A stretch of DNA of 64,000 bases from Bombardia bombarda (taxonomy: Eukaryota; Ascomycota; Sordariomycetes; Sordariales; Lasiosphaeriaceae): NCBI GenBank assembly GCA_030512295.1, contig JAULSR010000002.1, forward strand, positions 4,278,001 through 4,342,000, given 5' to 3'. Position 1 is the stretch's first letter. Each line of letters starts with the position of its first letter. Shown piece after piece: positions 21,859 to 33,741 of this stretch. The notes beneath the pieces are model-generated. The model was not told where the DNA came from. It worked only from the letters and a program-made list of their open reading frames with translations, and ran no database searches. Position numbers and translations under genes: made by a program.

Positions 21859-22590
21859 ATGACGCATCCTTCATACCGCCAGGACTTCAACAACGGCACG
21901 CGATACCGTGAGCCAGGATTGCGTACACGCGACGAACGACCTGTCATAATCGGCAGCAACTTTGACCAAGTGCACGATGCCGGGGACTATGTGGCACAGC
22001 GTCTGCTCCCCGCCATGCTGGACCGCTCCGACCGACCACTGAAGGTTGTCATGAACTACGGCACCTTGTATCTCGAGGATAGCCACCTCTACCCCGACGC
22101 TCTCGCCATCTCTCGCAGCGGCGGCGGAACGACGCGCGCGTCATCAAACGCCGTCATCTACAATGCGCCCGGATGCACCATGGCTATTGGCAAGAGTTCT
22201 ACATCGCTTCCGCCCATGGATCTTGCGCCTGTCTACGCCAACAACAGCAACAACAACAACAACAACAACAACATCAGCAGCAGCAGCCGATCAAAACGCT
22301 ATGTGGATCTGTGTCGGGGCTGTTTCAAGCGCCAGTTTGTCGACTCAAGCGGATACTGCGTCGAATGCGACTACTTCGTCCCTTCACTAAGCGAGAGGGG
22401 TCTTATTCTCGACGGCATCAGACACGTGCGTGGCCTTGGGAACATGGGGGAGAGGGATAGACGCAGGCCTGGCATTACTGGCACCTCCAGTAGCAGTAGG
22501 CATCGGGGGTGGGAGAGGCGCGATAGAGGACTGCAGAGGAGGTATTCGCTCAGTGGCTATCATAGTGATTCGGATTCGGGACTGTACTGA
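21859..22590 (+). CDS. hypothetical protein with C-terminal four-cysteine motif
   Basis: Single-exon 243-aa frame. The N-terminal half is polar, with a conserved-looking segment LKVVMNYGTLYLED. An Asn run encoded by AAC repeats (about 22242-22275) follows. Residues about 153-173 carry CxxC-x12-CxxC (LCRGCFKRQ ... GYCVECDYF), like a small zinc ribbon. The tail is Arg/Ser-rich. No signal peptide or membrane segment. I do not recognise the family; a nuclear or RNA-related role would be guesswork. The start is supported by a TATA box about 115 bp upstream and by an A at position -3. Confidence 0.65.
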   Translation: MTHPSYRQDFNNGTRYREPGLRTRDERPVIIGSNFDQVHDAGDYVAQRLLPAMLDRSDRPLKVVMNYGTLYLEDSHLYPDALAISRSGGGTTRASSNAVIYNAPGCTMAIGKSSTSLPPMDLAPVYANNSNNNNNNNNISSSSRSKRYVDLCRGCFKRQFVDSSGYCVECDYFVPSLSERGLILDGIRHVRGLGNMGERDRRRPGITGTSSSSRHRGWERRDRGLQRRYSLSGYHSDSDSGLY

Positions 22591-23287
22591 GATTGTATTA
22601 CTGACTGGGACCATGCTGCCATTTGAAATCATTTACCCACCCCTATTTCCATTTCCCGTTTGCAAGCCTTATCCATTCATTCCAGTCAACATATAGACCT
22701 AGTTACAGGGGGGGGTTGATGTGGCGTGTTATCAACCGGGTGCTCTTACACCACCAAATATAATAATACTACACTCCAAGTATCAAGTCCAGGCTATTAG
22801 AATAGTACTTTTCATGACACTTTATCTCTTTACCGACCTAACTTAATATCGTGAATAAACATTGATTATGAGCTGTGCTGGACTTGTATGGGATACCAGG
22901 TAAGATAGACTGGTGCCATGTATACACGTTTCGCCCGTGCTCCTTTCCGATCCACTTCCACGGCTTTGTTTGCAAAAAGGGGTGAAGGGCTGGTGACGCG
23001 AGGGAAAAAAAAAATACAGTGCTCCATAATAATAACGAGTGAGTGAAGTATTCATACCTTACTTAACTCTCTTTAAACCAACCAATGCGACGAATCAAAG
23101 GGTCATCATATGTTCTTCGTCTTTACATCCAATCTGGTGTGGTCCAGGGCTGTTAGCTCTGAAGTGGATACCTGCCCGATTTGTCTGCCATCGTCAATCT
23201 TCGACAACGACGTCATTCATCGACAAAACAAAACAAAATCCAATATTATCAAAGGTAGCCACTTTCATCACTGAAACGCCGCTCGCA
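22591..23287. other. intergenic, no gene seen
   Basis: About 700 bp, AT-rich in part, with an A run at 23007-23016. An in-frame upstream extension of the next gene back to 23039 looks non-coding. Confidence 0.4.
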
Positions 23288-24461
23288 ATGTCAGATCTTG
23301 TTCTCGCCCCATACGATGAATCAATGCGGCTTGGGCAGGGATACAACTCATTCCTTCAGATTCCATGCGTGCCCAACGCCGTCCATTTGGGCCCCGACGA
23401 CATAATCGTCAACACAGTTGCAAAGGGCACAGACGGCATCTCTAAGCTGGTTTCTTACTCGTCGCATTTTGTCGACAAAATCTCGGATGTTGCCAACAGG
23501 CTGAATATCAGTCCTGCCTCCTCCATCAAGACCGGCTTTGTCGATATATTGCGCAACTCCAGGGGCTCTGGCGTTGACGAAGCAGAGTTCGCATCCAGCG
23601 ATTTCAATGCTGTCATTTCTGTCAAGGTCATAACAGAGACAACCACATTGGCTGAGGGCGCATCGTTTCAGCCACCTAGGGGAGGCGCGAGGATAGATGA
23701 TGCCGAATTTCTCAACTTATACGGCGACTGTTACATATCGGGCTTCATCAATGGCGGCGATCTTCACGGCATCATCTCTATGAAGACACCTGACTCATCG
23801 ACAGCTCAACAAGTCGAAGAAATAGCCAGAAAGCAGCTGGATCTGGGAGATTGGGTTGAAAAGTTCAGACTGAGCAAAATCATCGAAACGGCCAGTCTGG
23901 ATGCCCTACAGAGCCAGATGCGTGCTACCTTCAACATAAAACTGGTCTGGAGGCGGGCAATATCTCAAATCCGAGACTGAAGAGTGGTCGCTTAATACGC
24001 TTTTCAAAGCTGCCGATGACTTTCCAGAGCGCGTGACTTCCAGCCCCCAACGAACATGGGCAGTGTTGACAAGGTACGATAGCAACCAGGACTTTGTCAG
24101 ATGGGCGGAGGAGCATAGTATCAGCGTACCGAACTACAGGAGCGTGCAACCGTATGCCTGTGAATTATTGAACATGTACATGGGGTACAAGAGAAATTTG
24201 GTGAGGGTACAGGCTGTTCTTTCTGATAGGGAGTCCTTTTCAACAAGTCTTGTAGCTGGAGCGGTTGGTCTGGATATCAAGTCACTGCTCGTCGCACGGA
24301 AGGCAATGAAGAATGAGATGGCCCTGATAGCTGAGGAGATGGATCGCCTCTGTCTTCGACCACATGAGATTGAGCAAGTCAAAAGCCAGTCAAGGATTCA
24401 GTCGCCAAACGCCTGGGCCTCCCGGCTGCCAGTGCCAGGTGTTTCCGAAGTTGCTGCCTAG
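23288..24461 (+). pseudogene. unknown fungal protein family, frameshifted
   Basis: The frame from the ATG at 23288 (MSDLVLAPYDESMRLGQGYN) stays coding-like to about 23945, with the recognisable block YGDCYISGFINGGDLHGI. It then runs into TGA at 23978-23980. From about 23950 the coding character continues in another frame (block ERVTSSPQRTWAVLTRYD) up to TAG at 24459-24461. One frame change near 23941-23956 therefore splits a protein of about 390 aa. No intron with acceptable ends fixes it. The GDxYISGFxxGG block recalls large ascomycete families of unknown or pore-forming-like annotation, but I cannot assign it securely. It could be a sequencing error rather than real decay. Confidence 0.6.
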
Positions 24462-26202
24462 AATAGAATACCTACCTTGGGGAATTCGATGTCTTGCCTA
24501 AGATGGGATAGTGGTACGGATTTGATGGATAATACCCGTCAGTTATGGCTTACAACGCGCCAGCATGAGACTGATGTCCTCTGGATGCTTGGTGAACCTA
24601 CCATGTCGCCAAACTGTCTGTCGTTCATTCGCATCCTTGCTATAGCAAGTGCGGAGGCAGTCGCTGTCATCGAAGCGAAGAGGCTTGGGTGTATATGAAC
24701 TTGGATCGTGGGATACGTACTCTACGATGGCACCTTCGAGATATGCGTAAGGATGTCCAAGACAAAAAGAAGATCCCAGAGCTGCCTTCTTCAGACGGTA
24801 TTACATCGTGCATTTGCAAAGCGGTGGTCAGGTCCTACCGAGAAGGAATTACCAAGGACAGCAATGGCGGCTGGAGGGTGTTGATGATTTTATTCATGAA
24901 CTTGAACGTATGCTTATTTGAGGGAGTAACTATTCCGGAAAGCTGATGTGTCCAATGTATTTCATCAATCGCCTTGTTATTAGCTTACCAAATCCTAAAG
25001 TGGCAGCTCGGATGTTGCGGACCAGGAGAAGAGTAGCGTTTTTTAAACAATCTCCCTGAACCTAACTGATCATTAGATGTGTCAACATTTCCACTCCCAT
25101 TCGTCACTAGCTTGCGCCTAGACCTACGCAAAACTGTCCTCGGTTGCAAGTTGTTGTTCTTGAGAGCCGTCCAGAATAAATCGATCAGCTCCATACGAAG
25201 TTTGTTCCGGATTGACTTTTCCATTCCAACCACCGACTTCGCGTCCAGGAGGACGTCCTAAAAAACAGATCCAGGTTCCTGAGGACGTATCATGTAGGAA
25301 CAAGATTGAAGATATCGCGGGGCAAATCAGCGAAAAATCTGGACTACGATTTAGAGCTGGGGTGTCCATCACTAGATACTATTGCAATATTGCATGGAGT
25401 TGATGAGGTATTCTGCCTTGCCTCTTGCGCTGGGCAACCGAGGTAGCTTGCTCATGGCGAAGCAGCCTGTTCGCTTGGTGTCATGAAACTTGGCTGAACG
25501 AACACACAGGACTCCTATTGGCCTTTGTGAAAGGGTCAGGGGATGTGCATGAAGATGATAGCGAGGTGGTGATGGAGGGTGGCAAGGCCTCCGCCTCTGA
25601 GGGACTGGCAGAGGACCCAGAAAGGGTCGTGGAAAGTATAAATAGCGTCGGGCCCCTACCTGACTCTCCCTGATCTTTCTCCTTCGAAAAATTTCTCGTG
25701 GAGAAAAATTTCTCGTGGCTTTCACAACCTCCCTGACAGCGGCAAAGTCCGGCACTCAAGCAGCCGGCCCCAATGACAAGCCTCTCACCATCGTCGAGAT
25801 TTGGGAGAAATCACCCAAGATTTTGACTGCGATCCAGAGCCGAACCTTCCATCACTAGACACTATTGCCGTATTAAGAAAGGGCTGCCAGAAGGGTGACT
25901 CTTGGGACGTCCGGTTGAAGGTCTGGGAGCGAAAGAGGGGTGACTGTCTAGGTTCGTGATATCTCCATCCTCTAATAGCCATAGCTAATCTGCTCAAAGT
26001 CACCGTTACATCTGCCCGGCTCCAGGAGCCCTGGAATGACGGGAGGGCGGTCGTAGTCGGCACAAGTCTTCGTCGTCCTCGATGACCGTCACGTCTGCGA
26101 GCAGTGACTCACCCAATCGGGCTGCAGAGTTGGCCTCTCACATCAATCCCCAGCGACTATTCTAGTGAAGGAGGCTCCGCTGACGAGAAGTCTCGAACAT
26201 CG
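24462..26202. other. gene-free decayed region with short repeats
   Basis: No intact gene. A 16-bp unit is repeated at 25686-25701 and 25703-25718. Two diverged segments near 25375-25395 and 25848-25874 share TCCATCACTAGAYACTATTG and can both be read as PSLDTIA, suggesting remnants of a duplicated coding segment. Frames are short and unconvincing. Confidence 0.4.
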
Positions 26203-27780
26203 TTAATGTTGAGGTGCGCTCTTACCGAGCCCAGGTTTCGACAAGGTTGCCATGTCGCGTGCTGATCCAAGAGGTTCTCCCTTCAACAACAGAGAGGCCA
26301 TGGCTAGATGAAACCAAGGGTGCGTGACCAACTCTTCCGCTGTGGGGCGCGTCGCCGGATCGTACGTGAAGATCTTGGATAAGAGGTCGACCAGCAATGA
26401 CGCCTCGGGCTCGGATATCCTCGGAAATGCCCCGAGCATGTCATCCTTCTCATCCGAGTACGCTGTGAAGTAGGTCCCGGCCACACAGACTGCCGTTGGC
26501 TTCCACATCATCGACCTGAACGCCGCCGGGTACGGTTCTCTGAGCATGGCATCACCGTCAAACATTGCAGCTTCTGGCTCATCAACCGTGGCCTCAACAG
26601 CTTCACCCAAACCCGTTGATGAATAGACCAGGTGGCTCATCCACGATACCCCGTACCCGGTCTTCCAACGGCCGCTTCTCTTCAAAACTCCAGAATAGCT
26701 CGCTCTCCTCCCCGTCTGCAACGGCGAGCCGCCCCTCCCTGTTGAACCTCGTCTGCTTCCACTCCTCGGGCAGCTCGCCTATGGCCTTAACGATCTGCCT
26801 GAGCGCGTCGGCGGGGCTGTCAGTATCGTAGTCAAAGAAGAGGTCGTCGCCCGACCGGATTCGAAAGATGGCGCAACCCAAGGCCCAGACGTCCGATGCT
26901 GGGCTCGCGGGCCCTCCAACCGCAACTTCCGGAGCCAAGTACTTCGCCGGTGTGCCGAGTCGCTCTGGTGGCGGGCCTGTGGTTGTGAACGATTGATCAA
27001 AGTCGATGACGCAGATTTCGCTTCTGAGCATGTTGGTTATCGAGGAACAGAAGTCCAAAGGGACCACAACGTAGTCAGGTGCGTGGGGTTCTGGGGTTCC
27101 CCAGAGTAAGTTCGGAGCGGCGCGGTTCGAGGACGTCCGAAATGTTTAAACAGATCACTCTCCTCGCACAAGTCAAACCCGTCAACGAGGCGCAGGGCCA
27201 GGTTGCTCGCGGTGAAGTCTCCCACTAGGTTAGCACCCAGTCCTACATGTGTCCAACCTGGATCGTCAAGTGGCTCACCTCCGTGGCATAGCCCGTTCGG
27301 ATGGAGCTGTGCAAGAGCTTGGGCTGCTTGGAGGGACATCTCCCTGGCAAACGCTGGTTTTAATCTCGAATAGATGCCCTTGGAAAGCTTGGACAAGTCC
27401 GGGCCTAGAAGAGGAAACACGAGACAAAGGTGTCGGCCGTTTGGACCGTCGATCCAGAACTCCCGGTCGACCATGGCGAATAGATGGGACCCGGCGATGC
27501 TGGGGCGACTCGCGACCACACATCGGTCATGGTAGGTAGGCGACTCTCTAGCGGCAACAATCTTCAAGGCAACCCATCGATTCGCGATGGTTTCTCGAGC
27601 AAGCCAGACGGTAGAGAAACCGCCAAACCAGAGTTTGTGAACGACGCGGTAGTGACTATCGTACACATCACCAAGGTGTACCGGGTGGAAGCCTCCCGGC
27701 TCATAGTTCTCGAGGTCTTCGCATTCCCCCAGCTCGAACGGCAGGTACTTCCACGAACTATCCTCGGAATCAGAGTCCAT
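26203..27780 (-). pseudogene. SRPK-like Ser/Thr protein kinase, two frameshifts
   Basis: The start MDSDSEDSSWKYLP at 27780 is followed by the SRPK-type opening GGFHPVHLGDVY, a Gly-rich loop (LWFGGFSTVWLAR) and the VAIK lysine (WVALKIV). A 60-bp intron at 27219-27278 (donor GTGAGC, branch CTAAC) restores the catalytic loop CHGDFTASN. The frame then breaks once near 27088-27098, after RTYSGEPQNP. It resumes in another frame with the DFG equivalent VIDFDQSF and the APE loop GTPAKYLAPE. A second break falls near 26610, after GLFINGFG, and the last lobe ends at 26203 (RISEPEASLLVDLLSKIFTY). Catalytic residues persist, so the loss is recent, or the two single-base shifts are assembly errors. Confidence 0.72.
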
Positions 27781-29278
27781 AGCCGCGTAGGCCGCGCCCG
27801 TGAGAGGGGGCGTTGCGTGAAGAGACAGATCAAAGTCGTGTACGAGACAGTGGGTGGGAACCAAATTCGAGATTGCGGGTTTGAGCTGGGCCTTGCGGTT
27901 TATCCTACAGGACAGGAAGTTTTGGGTGGCTCGGGGCGCCTTGGTGCCTGCGACCCGCCGCTGTCCAATCGGAAGCCGAGAGTTGACGCCCCGCCAAGTT
28001 GCTGAAGCGGGCGGCCCCACCTCAGACGAACTTGCCATGCGAACCATTGAAACGTTTCAGATTGCCTTGCCAGCTGGTTCCAATCTGTAATCAGGCGATA
28101 CGCTTGGGCTGTCCTGGTCGACCTTACGAGCTCTTGGCTGTACTTCGACTGGCACATAAGAATTAACATGTTCATACAGTCATCATCTAGGAATTTTGAG
28201 CTGATTGCAGGGATTGAAGGTGAAAAGCGGGAAAGTCTAGGTGTGTCTCTAGAATACGTCTCAGATCCTGACTTTCATCGTGACTGGCTGGACCTTTATG
28301 TCTTACAGACCCATATCGAAGGTTCCACATATGTGCTAGGCTCATGAACCCTATGGCTAAACAGCGTTTTTGTTGTGTGATTGCCAACATGTTCTGTTCT
28401 CGTTATACATATCAATTAGCCGAAACACCATCAGCTAACAAGAGATGCGCTGCTGCAGGCTGTCCTTCAATATGGTTTACCAATGCAAAATTGTTTCAGA
28501 GGGGAGTCGAGAGCTGCAAGGAAGTCCAGAACTGGACTCAAGGACACACTGCGGAAACAGCCCTGTCTATATCTTGATGCGTCGAAAAGGACAGGCATTT
28601 GAATTCAAGACTAATTACTAGCAAGGCCTGGCCACTAGAATAGTTCCGGAAGAGATCGTGTGTCCCACTATTCAATGATAGTTTACGGCACATTTCTGAC
28701 AAAAGAGTAGGATAAGTGCTATCCAGTACCAATCAGGGTGGCGGATGTAGATGTTGCAAATCAGAGGAGCGGGAGGTGAGGAGTCATAGTATCCGGACCC
28801 TGTAATAATTATGTTTCTATGTGAGATAGCCGTCGTAAGTAGAATCGAAACGGAGTTGGATACCTCCCAGCACCTACTAGTACCTGCGTTGCAATTCGAC
28901 CTTATTTATTTGCCGGTATTGATGCTCAGACAATGGAACGGACTGTCCGATAGATTCCCCTGGTCAAGCCTGACATGGATTCAAATGATGAACCGCAATA
29001 TAAAAGGTGATTTTAGACGGTTGGAGAAGACTGCCGGGTCTGTATGAGGCTCACCCCCGCACAATCTACAGACTGTTAATATCCGCGCCACTCTGGCCGG
29101 CTCGTCTAATTTGCCTCCTTACTCGGCTTATATGGATTTCTGGGTATAAAGAGCGTTGCCTGAGACGGCAGGATGAGAAGGGCTCAAGGACTCGAAGCTT
29201 TGTTCAGCAACAATACATGTACGGAGCATATTCAGTTCTAGTAATACGTTAAGCTGAAACAAAAATAAAAACACCAAA
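27781..29278. other. intergenic, no gene seen
   Basis: About 1.5 kb. An in-frame upstream extension of the kinase to 28047 lacks domain features. No RNA gene or transposon recognised. Confidence 0.4.
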
Positions 29279-30043
29279 ATGCTTCGCTCACTTGTTGCAG
29301 CATATCTATGCCTGGCATCGACGGGCCTTGCGGCTCCGACGGCCGAGACTTGTGATCGAGAGTTCCTCAAGGCGCAGGGAGCGGCATATGTTGCGGCGCA
29401 GGCAGGCGGGAAGGCGGACGGAGTGAAGGCAAGCTCGAGCGTGACATACACGCAGAACTTCAAGACATCGACGCTCAGCACGGGCATCCTGGCGACGGCC
29501 CTCAAGATCGACTACAACCGCACGACATATGACACGACGCAGTGTGCCACCTACACCGAGATCATCACGACGCAGTCGGGCAAGAACCACGTCATCGGGA
29601 CGCAAATCCACTACACGGACGGAGCGGCGTCCAAGATCGAGACCATCGTCACGTCGACGGGCGACTGGCTCTTCAACCCGGCGGGCACGCTCAAGTACGC
29701 GTCGCAGGAGGCGTGGGCCGAGATCCCCGAGGCCAAGCGCGACACGCGGGCCGTGATCCAGGCTGCGGCCGACGCGTACCTGGACCTGTTCAACGACAAG
29801 AGCGTCAAGGTGCCGTGGGGCAACCCGTGCGCCCGTCTCGAGGGCGGCAGCTATGTGCAGCCGAGCTGCAACGTCGGCGTGCCCAGCGGCATCAAGAACA
29901 CGAACAGGCGCTACGTCATCGACGAGGTCCTCGGCACTTGCGACGTCTTCTTCACCTTTGGCGGCCAAGAGCCCGACAGCCACGAGTTCCGCGTCGAGAG
30001 TGGCAAGCTTCGCTATGTCCACACCATGACCGTCATGAAGTAG
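29279..30043 (+). CDS. small secreted protein, SnoaL-like/DUF8021-type
   Basis: Intronless 254-aa frame. The signal peptide MLRSLVAAYLCLASTGLAAP has a clear cleavage-type end, and four Cys residues in the mature part could form disulphides. Blocks such as TYTEIITTQSGKNHVIG, GDWLFNP, and VPWGNPCARLEGG followed by RRYVIDEVLGTCDVF resemble a fungal secreted family with an NTF2/SnoaL-like cone fold (DUF8021). That family has no proven general activity. The start is fixed by the signal peptide and an A-rich leader (CACCAAAATG). Confidence 0.8.
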   Translation: MLRSLVAAYLCLASTGLAAPTAETCDREFLKAQGAAYVAAQAGGKADGVKASSSVTYTQNFKTSTLSTGILATALKIDYNRTTYDTTQCATYTEIITTQSGKNHVIGTQIHYTDGAASKIETIVTSTGDWLFNPAGTLKYASQEAWAEIPEAKRDTRAVIQAAADAYLDLFNDKSVKVPWGNPCARLEGGSYVQPSCNVGVPSGIKNTNRRYVIDEVLGTCDVFFTFGGQEPDSHEFRVESGKLRYVHTMTVMK

Positions 30044-31404
30044 ATCTGGGCATACACAGTATGGAAATGAATGGCGGGAGGAGAGAGATAGGTAGCTAGC
30101 TACGTTTAGGGTCGAAAGATAGACACACAATCCGATATCGCTCTGGTTTTCTCTTCAAGAGAATCTCTTGTCCTGGTCTAGGGTCGAATTGATGGCTGTC
30201 CTCGGATCGCAGTAGTTCTAGGTTCTAGTGTAAAAAGCTTAACTGCCTAGAGTTCAAACGGGACTTTAATCTGTTGCTCGCGAAAAAGAAAAAAATTAGA
30301 CGGCGCGCACAATTGCCGGGCTAATTGACGCCAGCGCGAAGGGGCCCCTAGCGCGTATGCTGGAATTTGAAGCGAGCTTGATTAGGCGCTGCTTTGTAGT
30401 GGAGCATCAACCTGGAAGTTACCGAAAGACCGATCTGGCCCAAATGAGAACCTAATACCTACCTAGGTGGCCATGTCTGCGGGTGCCAGGTGCCCCGCAT
30501 TAATTTTCGTCAAGCACTTATCGATGATGCTGTCTGTCTGTGGATGCCGTCTGTGGATGCTGTCTGTGGACGCTTGCACAGTGTCGCAGTTCACAGTCGC
30601 ACAAAACACAACACTGAATATATCACAGTATTCCCACCCACCAAGGGTCCTCGACGGCTTTATCTAGTGCATGGAAAAGCTGCATCGGCGGACGAACGAA
30701 CGAACCGACTTGCAGACCCTCTCAATGGAAGGAGCGACATAAACCGACTCACGCAAGATTAACCATCCATTGATCAGACAGGCCCCACAAGCAACCCTCG
30801 GCAGACCAAGCGATGCATGACGTCAATCACCTCAGAAATTGCAAGGGGATACTCCCCGCTACGTGCTAGCGGTGCTGAGGAACGCTAGGTACCACCTCAT
30901 AGGCACCTCATAGGCACCTCATAGGCACCTCGTAGGGGATCACGCCTCCATGTGAAACTCCCCTCACTTGACAGGCTCGGCAGGCACAGTACCTCCATAG
31001 ACTCTGGACGGGAAGTACACTGCAATCTCGCTGGAATCTCCAACAGGTCTCTTCTTGGCCAAGAACGACCAATTATCGGACCCGAGAGCTTCCCTCCGCA
31101 CACCGTGACACCGTGACACCACACGCCTCCGCCTAGCACAGCAGGTTTCTCCTGGATTGAGGTGATCCGATCTTGTGTGTGCTCTTCTGCACGACAAAGA
31201 CTGGGCAGCCCGACGAGTGGCGCCGACCACACGCGGTTAATAGACTGCAGGAGGTCGAGCCGATTGTCCTGCAGCACCAGCACCAGCACCAGCACCAACA
31301 CCAGCACCAGCAGCCAACCAGCCCGCACCCGCACCCGCGCACCCGCACCCGCACCCGCACCTGCACCACGACGGAGGACCAGCGCGAATCCCTCACCTCG
31401 CCTC
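30044..31404. other. intergenic; 5' UTR-like region with CAG/CAC and CCCGCA repeats
   Basis: About 1.36 kb. A GGCACCTCATA unit is repeated at about 30892-30930. Directly upstream of the histidine kinase ATG are tandem CAGCAC repeats (31274-31312) and ACCCGC repeats (31324-31363). Frames through these repeats are low complexity and not taken as coding. Confidence 0.5.
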
Positions 31405-32428
31405 ATGCAGGCGACGACGCACCCGCACGGGGACGCCGAAGGGCAAGGGGAAAGCGACGGTGGCGGCGGCGGCGACCCCACCCCGTCCCTGTTCGCCCGG
31501 TCCACCATGCCCGCTCTGCCCGCTGTGCCCGCTCTGCCCGCTCTGCCGTCGCCGACCAACACCTCTGACGACCGTGACCGTGATCATGACCTTCACCTCG
31601 ACTTCCCCGCTAGCACCGGTCCCGACATGAACCTCGTCTTCGACTGCTCGCCGCTTCCGTTGCTGATGCTATCACCCTCGTGTTGTATCACACGCGCCTC
31701 ACACAGCTTCCTGCGCGACTGGCGCATCTCCGCCGACCAGTGCGTCGGCCAGCAGCTGACCCCCTTCCTCCAGACGCACATGCGCCCCGCTGGCGTCGCC
31801 CTCACCCGATACATAACAGATGCCATCGACGATGCCATCGCCGCCCGCGCCGAGCGCACCAGCAAGCCCGTCACCACCGCCCACGCCTCGTCCAGCAGGG
31901 CCCGTGTCATACCCGTCTTCAATGGCGACCAGCTGATCGCCATCACCCTCGAGTGGAACGGACGCCCCCTCGGCCTGAGCGAGAACGACATCGTCACACC
32001 CGGCCTCTCCACCGATGAGGCCTTCCGCATCCTTGTGCAGGCCCTCAAGGACTATGCCATCTTCCTCCTCGACACCCACGGCTACATAGCCACGTGGAAC
32101 ATGGGCGCCGAGCTGCTCAAGGGCTACAAGCGTGAGGAGATTGTTGGCAAGCACTTTTCCGTCTTCTATGGCATGGACGACATCACAGCGCAGAAACCCC
32201 AAATGGAGCTCGATATTTGTCTGCGCGAGGGCCGGGTCGAGGACGAAGGCTGGCGCTACAGGCGGGACGGCACCCGCTTCTGGGCCAACGTCATCATCAC
32301 TGCCATCTACAAGGACGGTATCCACGTCGGCTTCGGCAAGGTCACCCGTGATCTCACCGAGCGTAAGGCGTCCGAGTCCCGCCTCATTGCCGCGTACGAG
32401 GAGAGTGAGAAACTCAAGTCGGACTTTT

Positions 32429-32459
<31 letters not shown>

Positions 32460-33741
32460 CATGCATGGCATGCTGTCGGCCTGTGGCCTTCTCCTCGACA
32501 CTCCGCTGAACGAGCGACAGCGCGATATTGCCAAGATCATGAACGAGTCCGGTCAGGTCCTCCTCCAGGTCATTAATGACATACTCGATTATTCCAAGCT
32601 GGCGTCTGGCAGCTTCTCTATCACCTCGGATATTGTAGGCATCACAAGCATCACTGCCTCGGTCGTTCGTAGCGTACAGACCACTCTGCAGCCGACGGTG
32701 CACTTTGAGCTCTCCCTCGCCTCCAACCTTCCCAGATCCGTTCAAGGCGACCCTCTGCGCTATCGCCAGATCGTGCAAAACATCATCGACAACGCCGCCA
32801 AGTTCACCGAGAAAGGTTACATCCGTGTCGAGTCATCGGTTCAAGCCGAGGACGAGGACAGCTTCACCGTCCTGACCGAGGTCACCGACACAGGCATCGG
32901 CATCCCCGAGGCTGCCGCCGCAGGCCTGTTCACGCCTTTCACCCAGTTCGATGCCACCACCACCAAAAGATACAAAGGCACGGGGTTGGGCTTGTCCATC
33001 TCCAAGTCGCTGGCTGAGTTGATGGGGGGCAGAGTGGGCTACCGACCCAACCCCGAACGCCATGGCAGCGTGTTCTGGTTCACGGCCCGGTTTAGGAAGA
33101 TCAAGGACCTGGGACAGATTCAGGACTGGAAGCACCAGCTTGCCGACATTGATGGGACCCCACTGTCTCTCCCAACCACAGACATCGCACAGGTGCAGGC
33201 GGACCTGGCCAATGTCGCATCTTCGAGGACGATCCTCCTTGTTGAGGACAATCTGATCAACCAAAAGGTCATGCTTAGCATGCTCCGCTCCCTCGGATTC
33301 GAGAACATCGATCTGGCGTCAGACGGCCTAGAGGCAGTCAACTTGGTGCGGGGGAAGCCGGTTGGGTACGATCTTGTCTTTATGGACATCAGCATGCCCA
33401 TAATGGACGGTCACAAGGCCTCTGCCAAGATACGTGATACCGGTATTCGCGTGCCCATCGTGGCCATGACAGCCTACGCGTTGAAGGGCGACCGCGAACG
33501 CTGTCTCGAGTACGGCATGAATGATTACGTGCCCAAGCCGGTCGACAGGAAGTATCTCATCAAGACGCTCGCCAAGTGGCTGATTTCGGCAAAGGATTAC
33601 AGGAGACCGATTATTGAGGTACCCCATGAGGTGTCTGGTGAGCTCAGCAAGAGTGTGGATCCCAAGGTTCCGAGCCCGGTGGTGGATGTGGATGTGACAA
33701 TGACCAGCCCGCAATTAGACGAAAGTCATCTGTCCCTGTGA
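31405..33741 (+). CDS. PAS-containing hybrid histidine kinase
   Basis: Intronless, 778 aa from the ATG at 31405; the frame is open further upstream but only through repeats and non-ATG starts. Order: low-complexity N-terminus, a degenerate PAS-like region (about 80-195), a PAS domain (about 206-330; DYAIFLLDTHGYIATWN), the HisKA dimerisation domain with phospho-accepting His347 in SHEIRTPMHG, and HATPase (N box near 462, DTGIGIP near 494, GTGLGLSIS near 524). A receiver domain runs from about 609 (ILLVEDN), with phospho-accepting Asp661 in FMDISMPIMDG and the conserved Lys in VPKPVD. No transmembrane segment, so it is a cytosolic sensor. It would autophosphorylate and feed a phosphorelay via an HPt protein to the SKN7/SSK1-type regulators. 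Confidence 0.93.

Noticed and set aside
30897..31562. 221-codon minus-strand frame opposite the histidine kinase leader
   Set aside because: Composed of the complement of CAGCAC and CCCGCA repeats; no protein motif.
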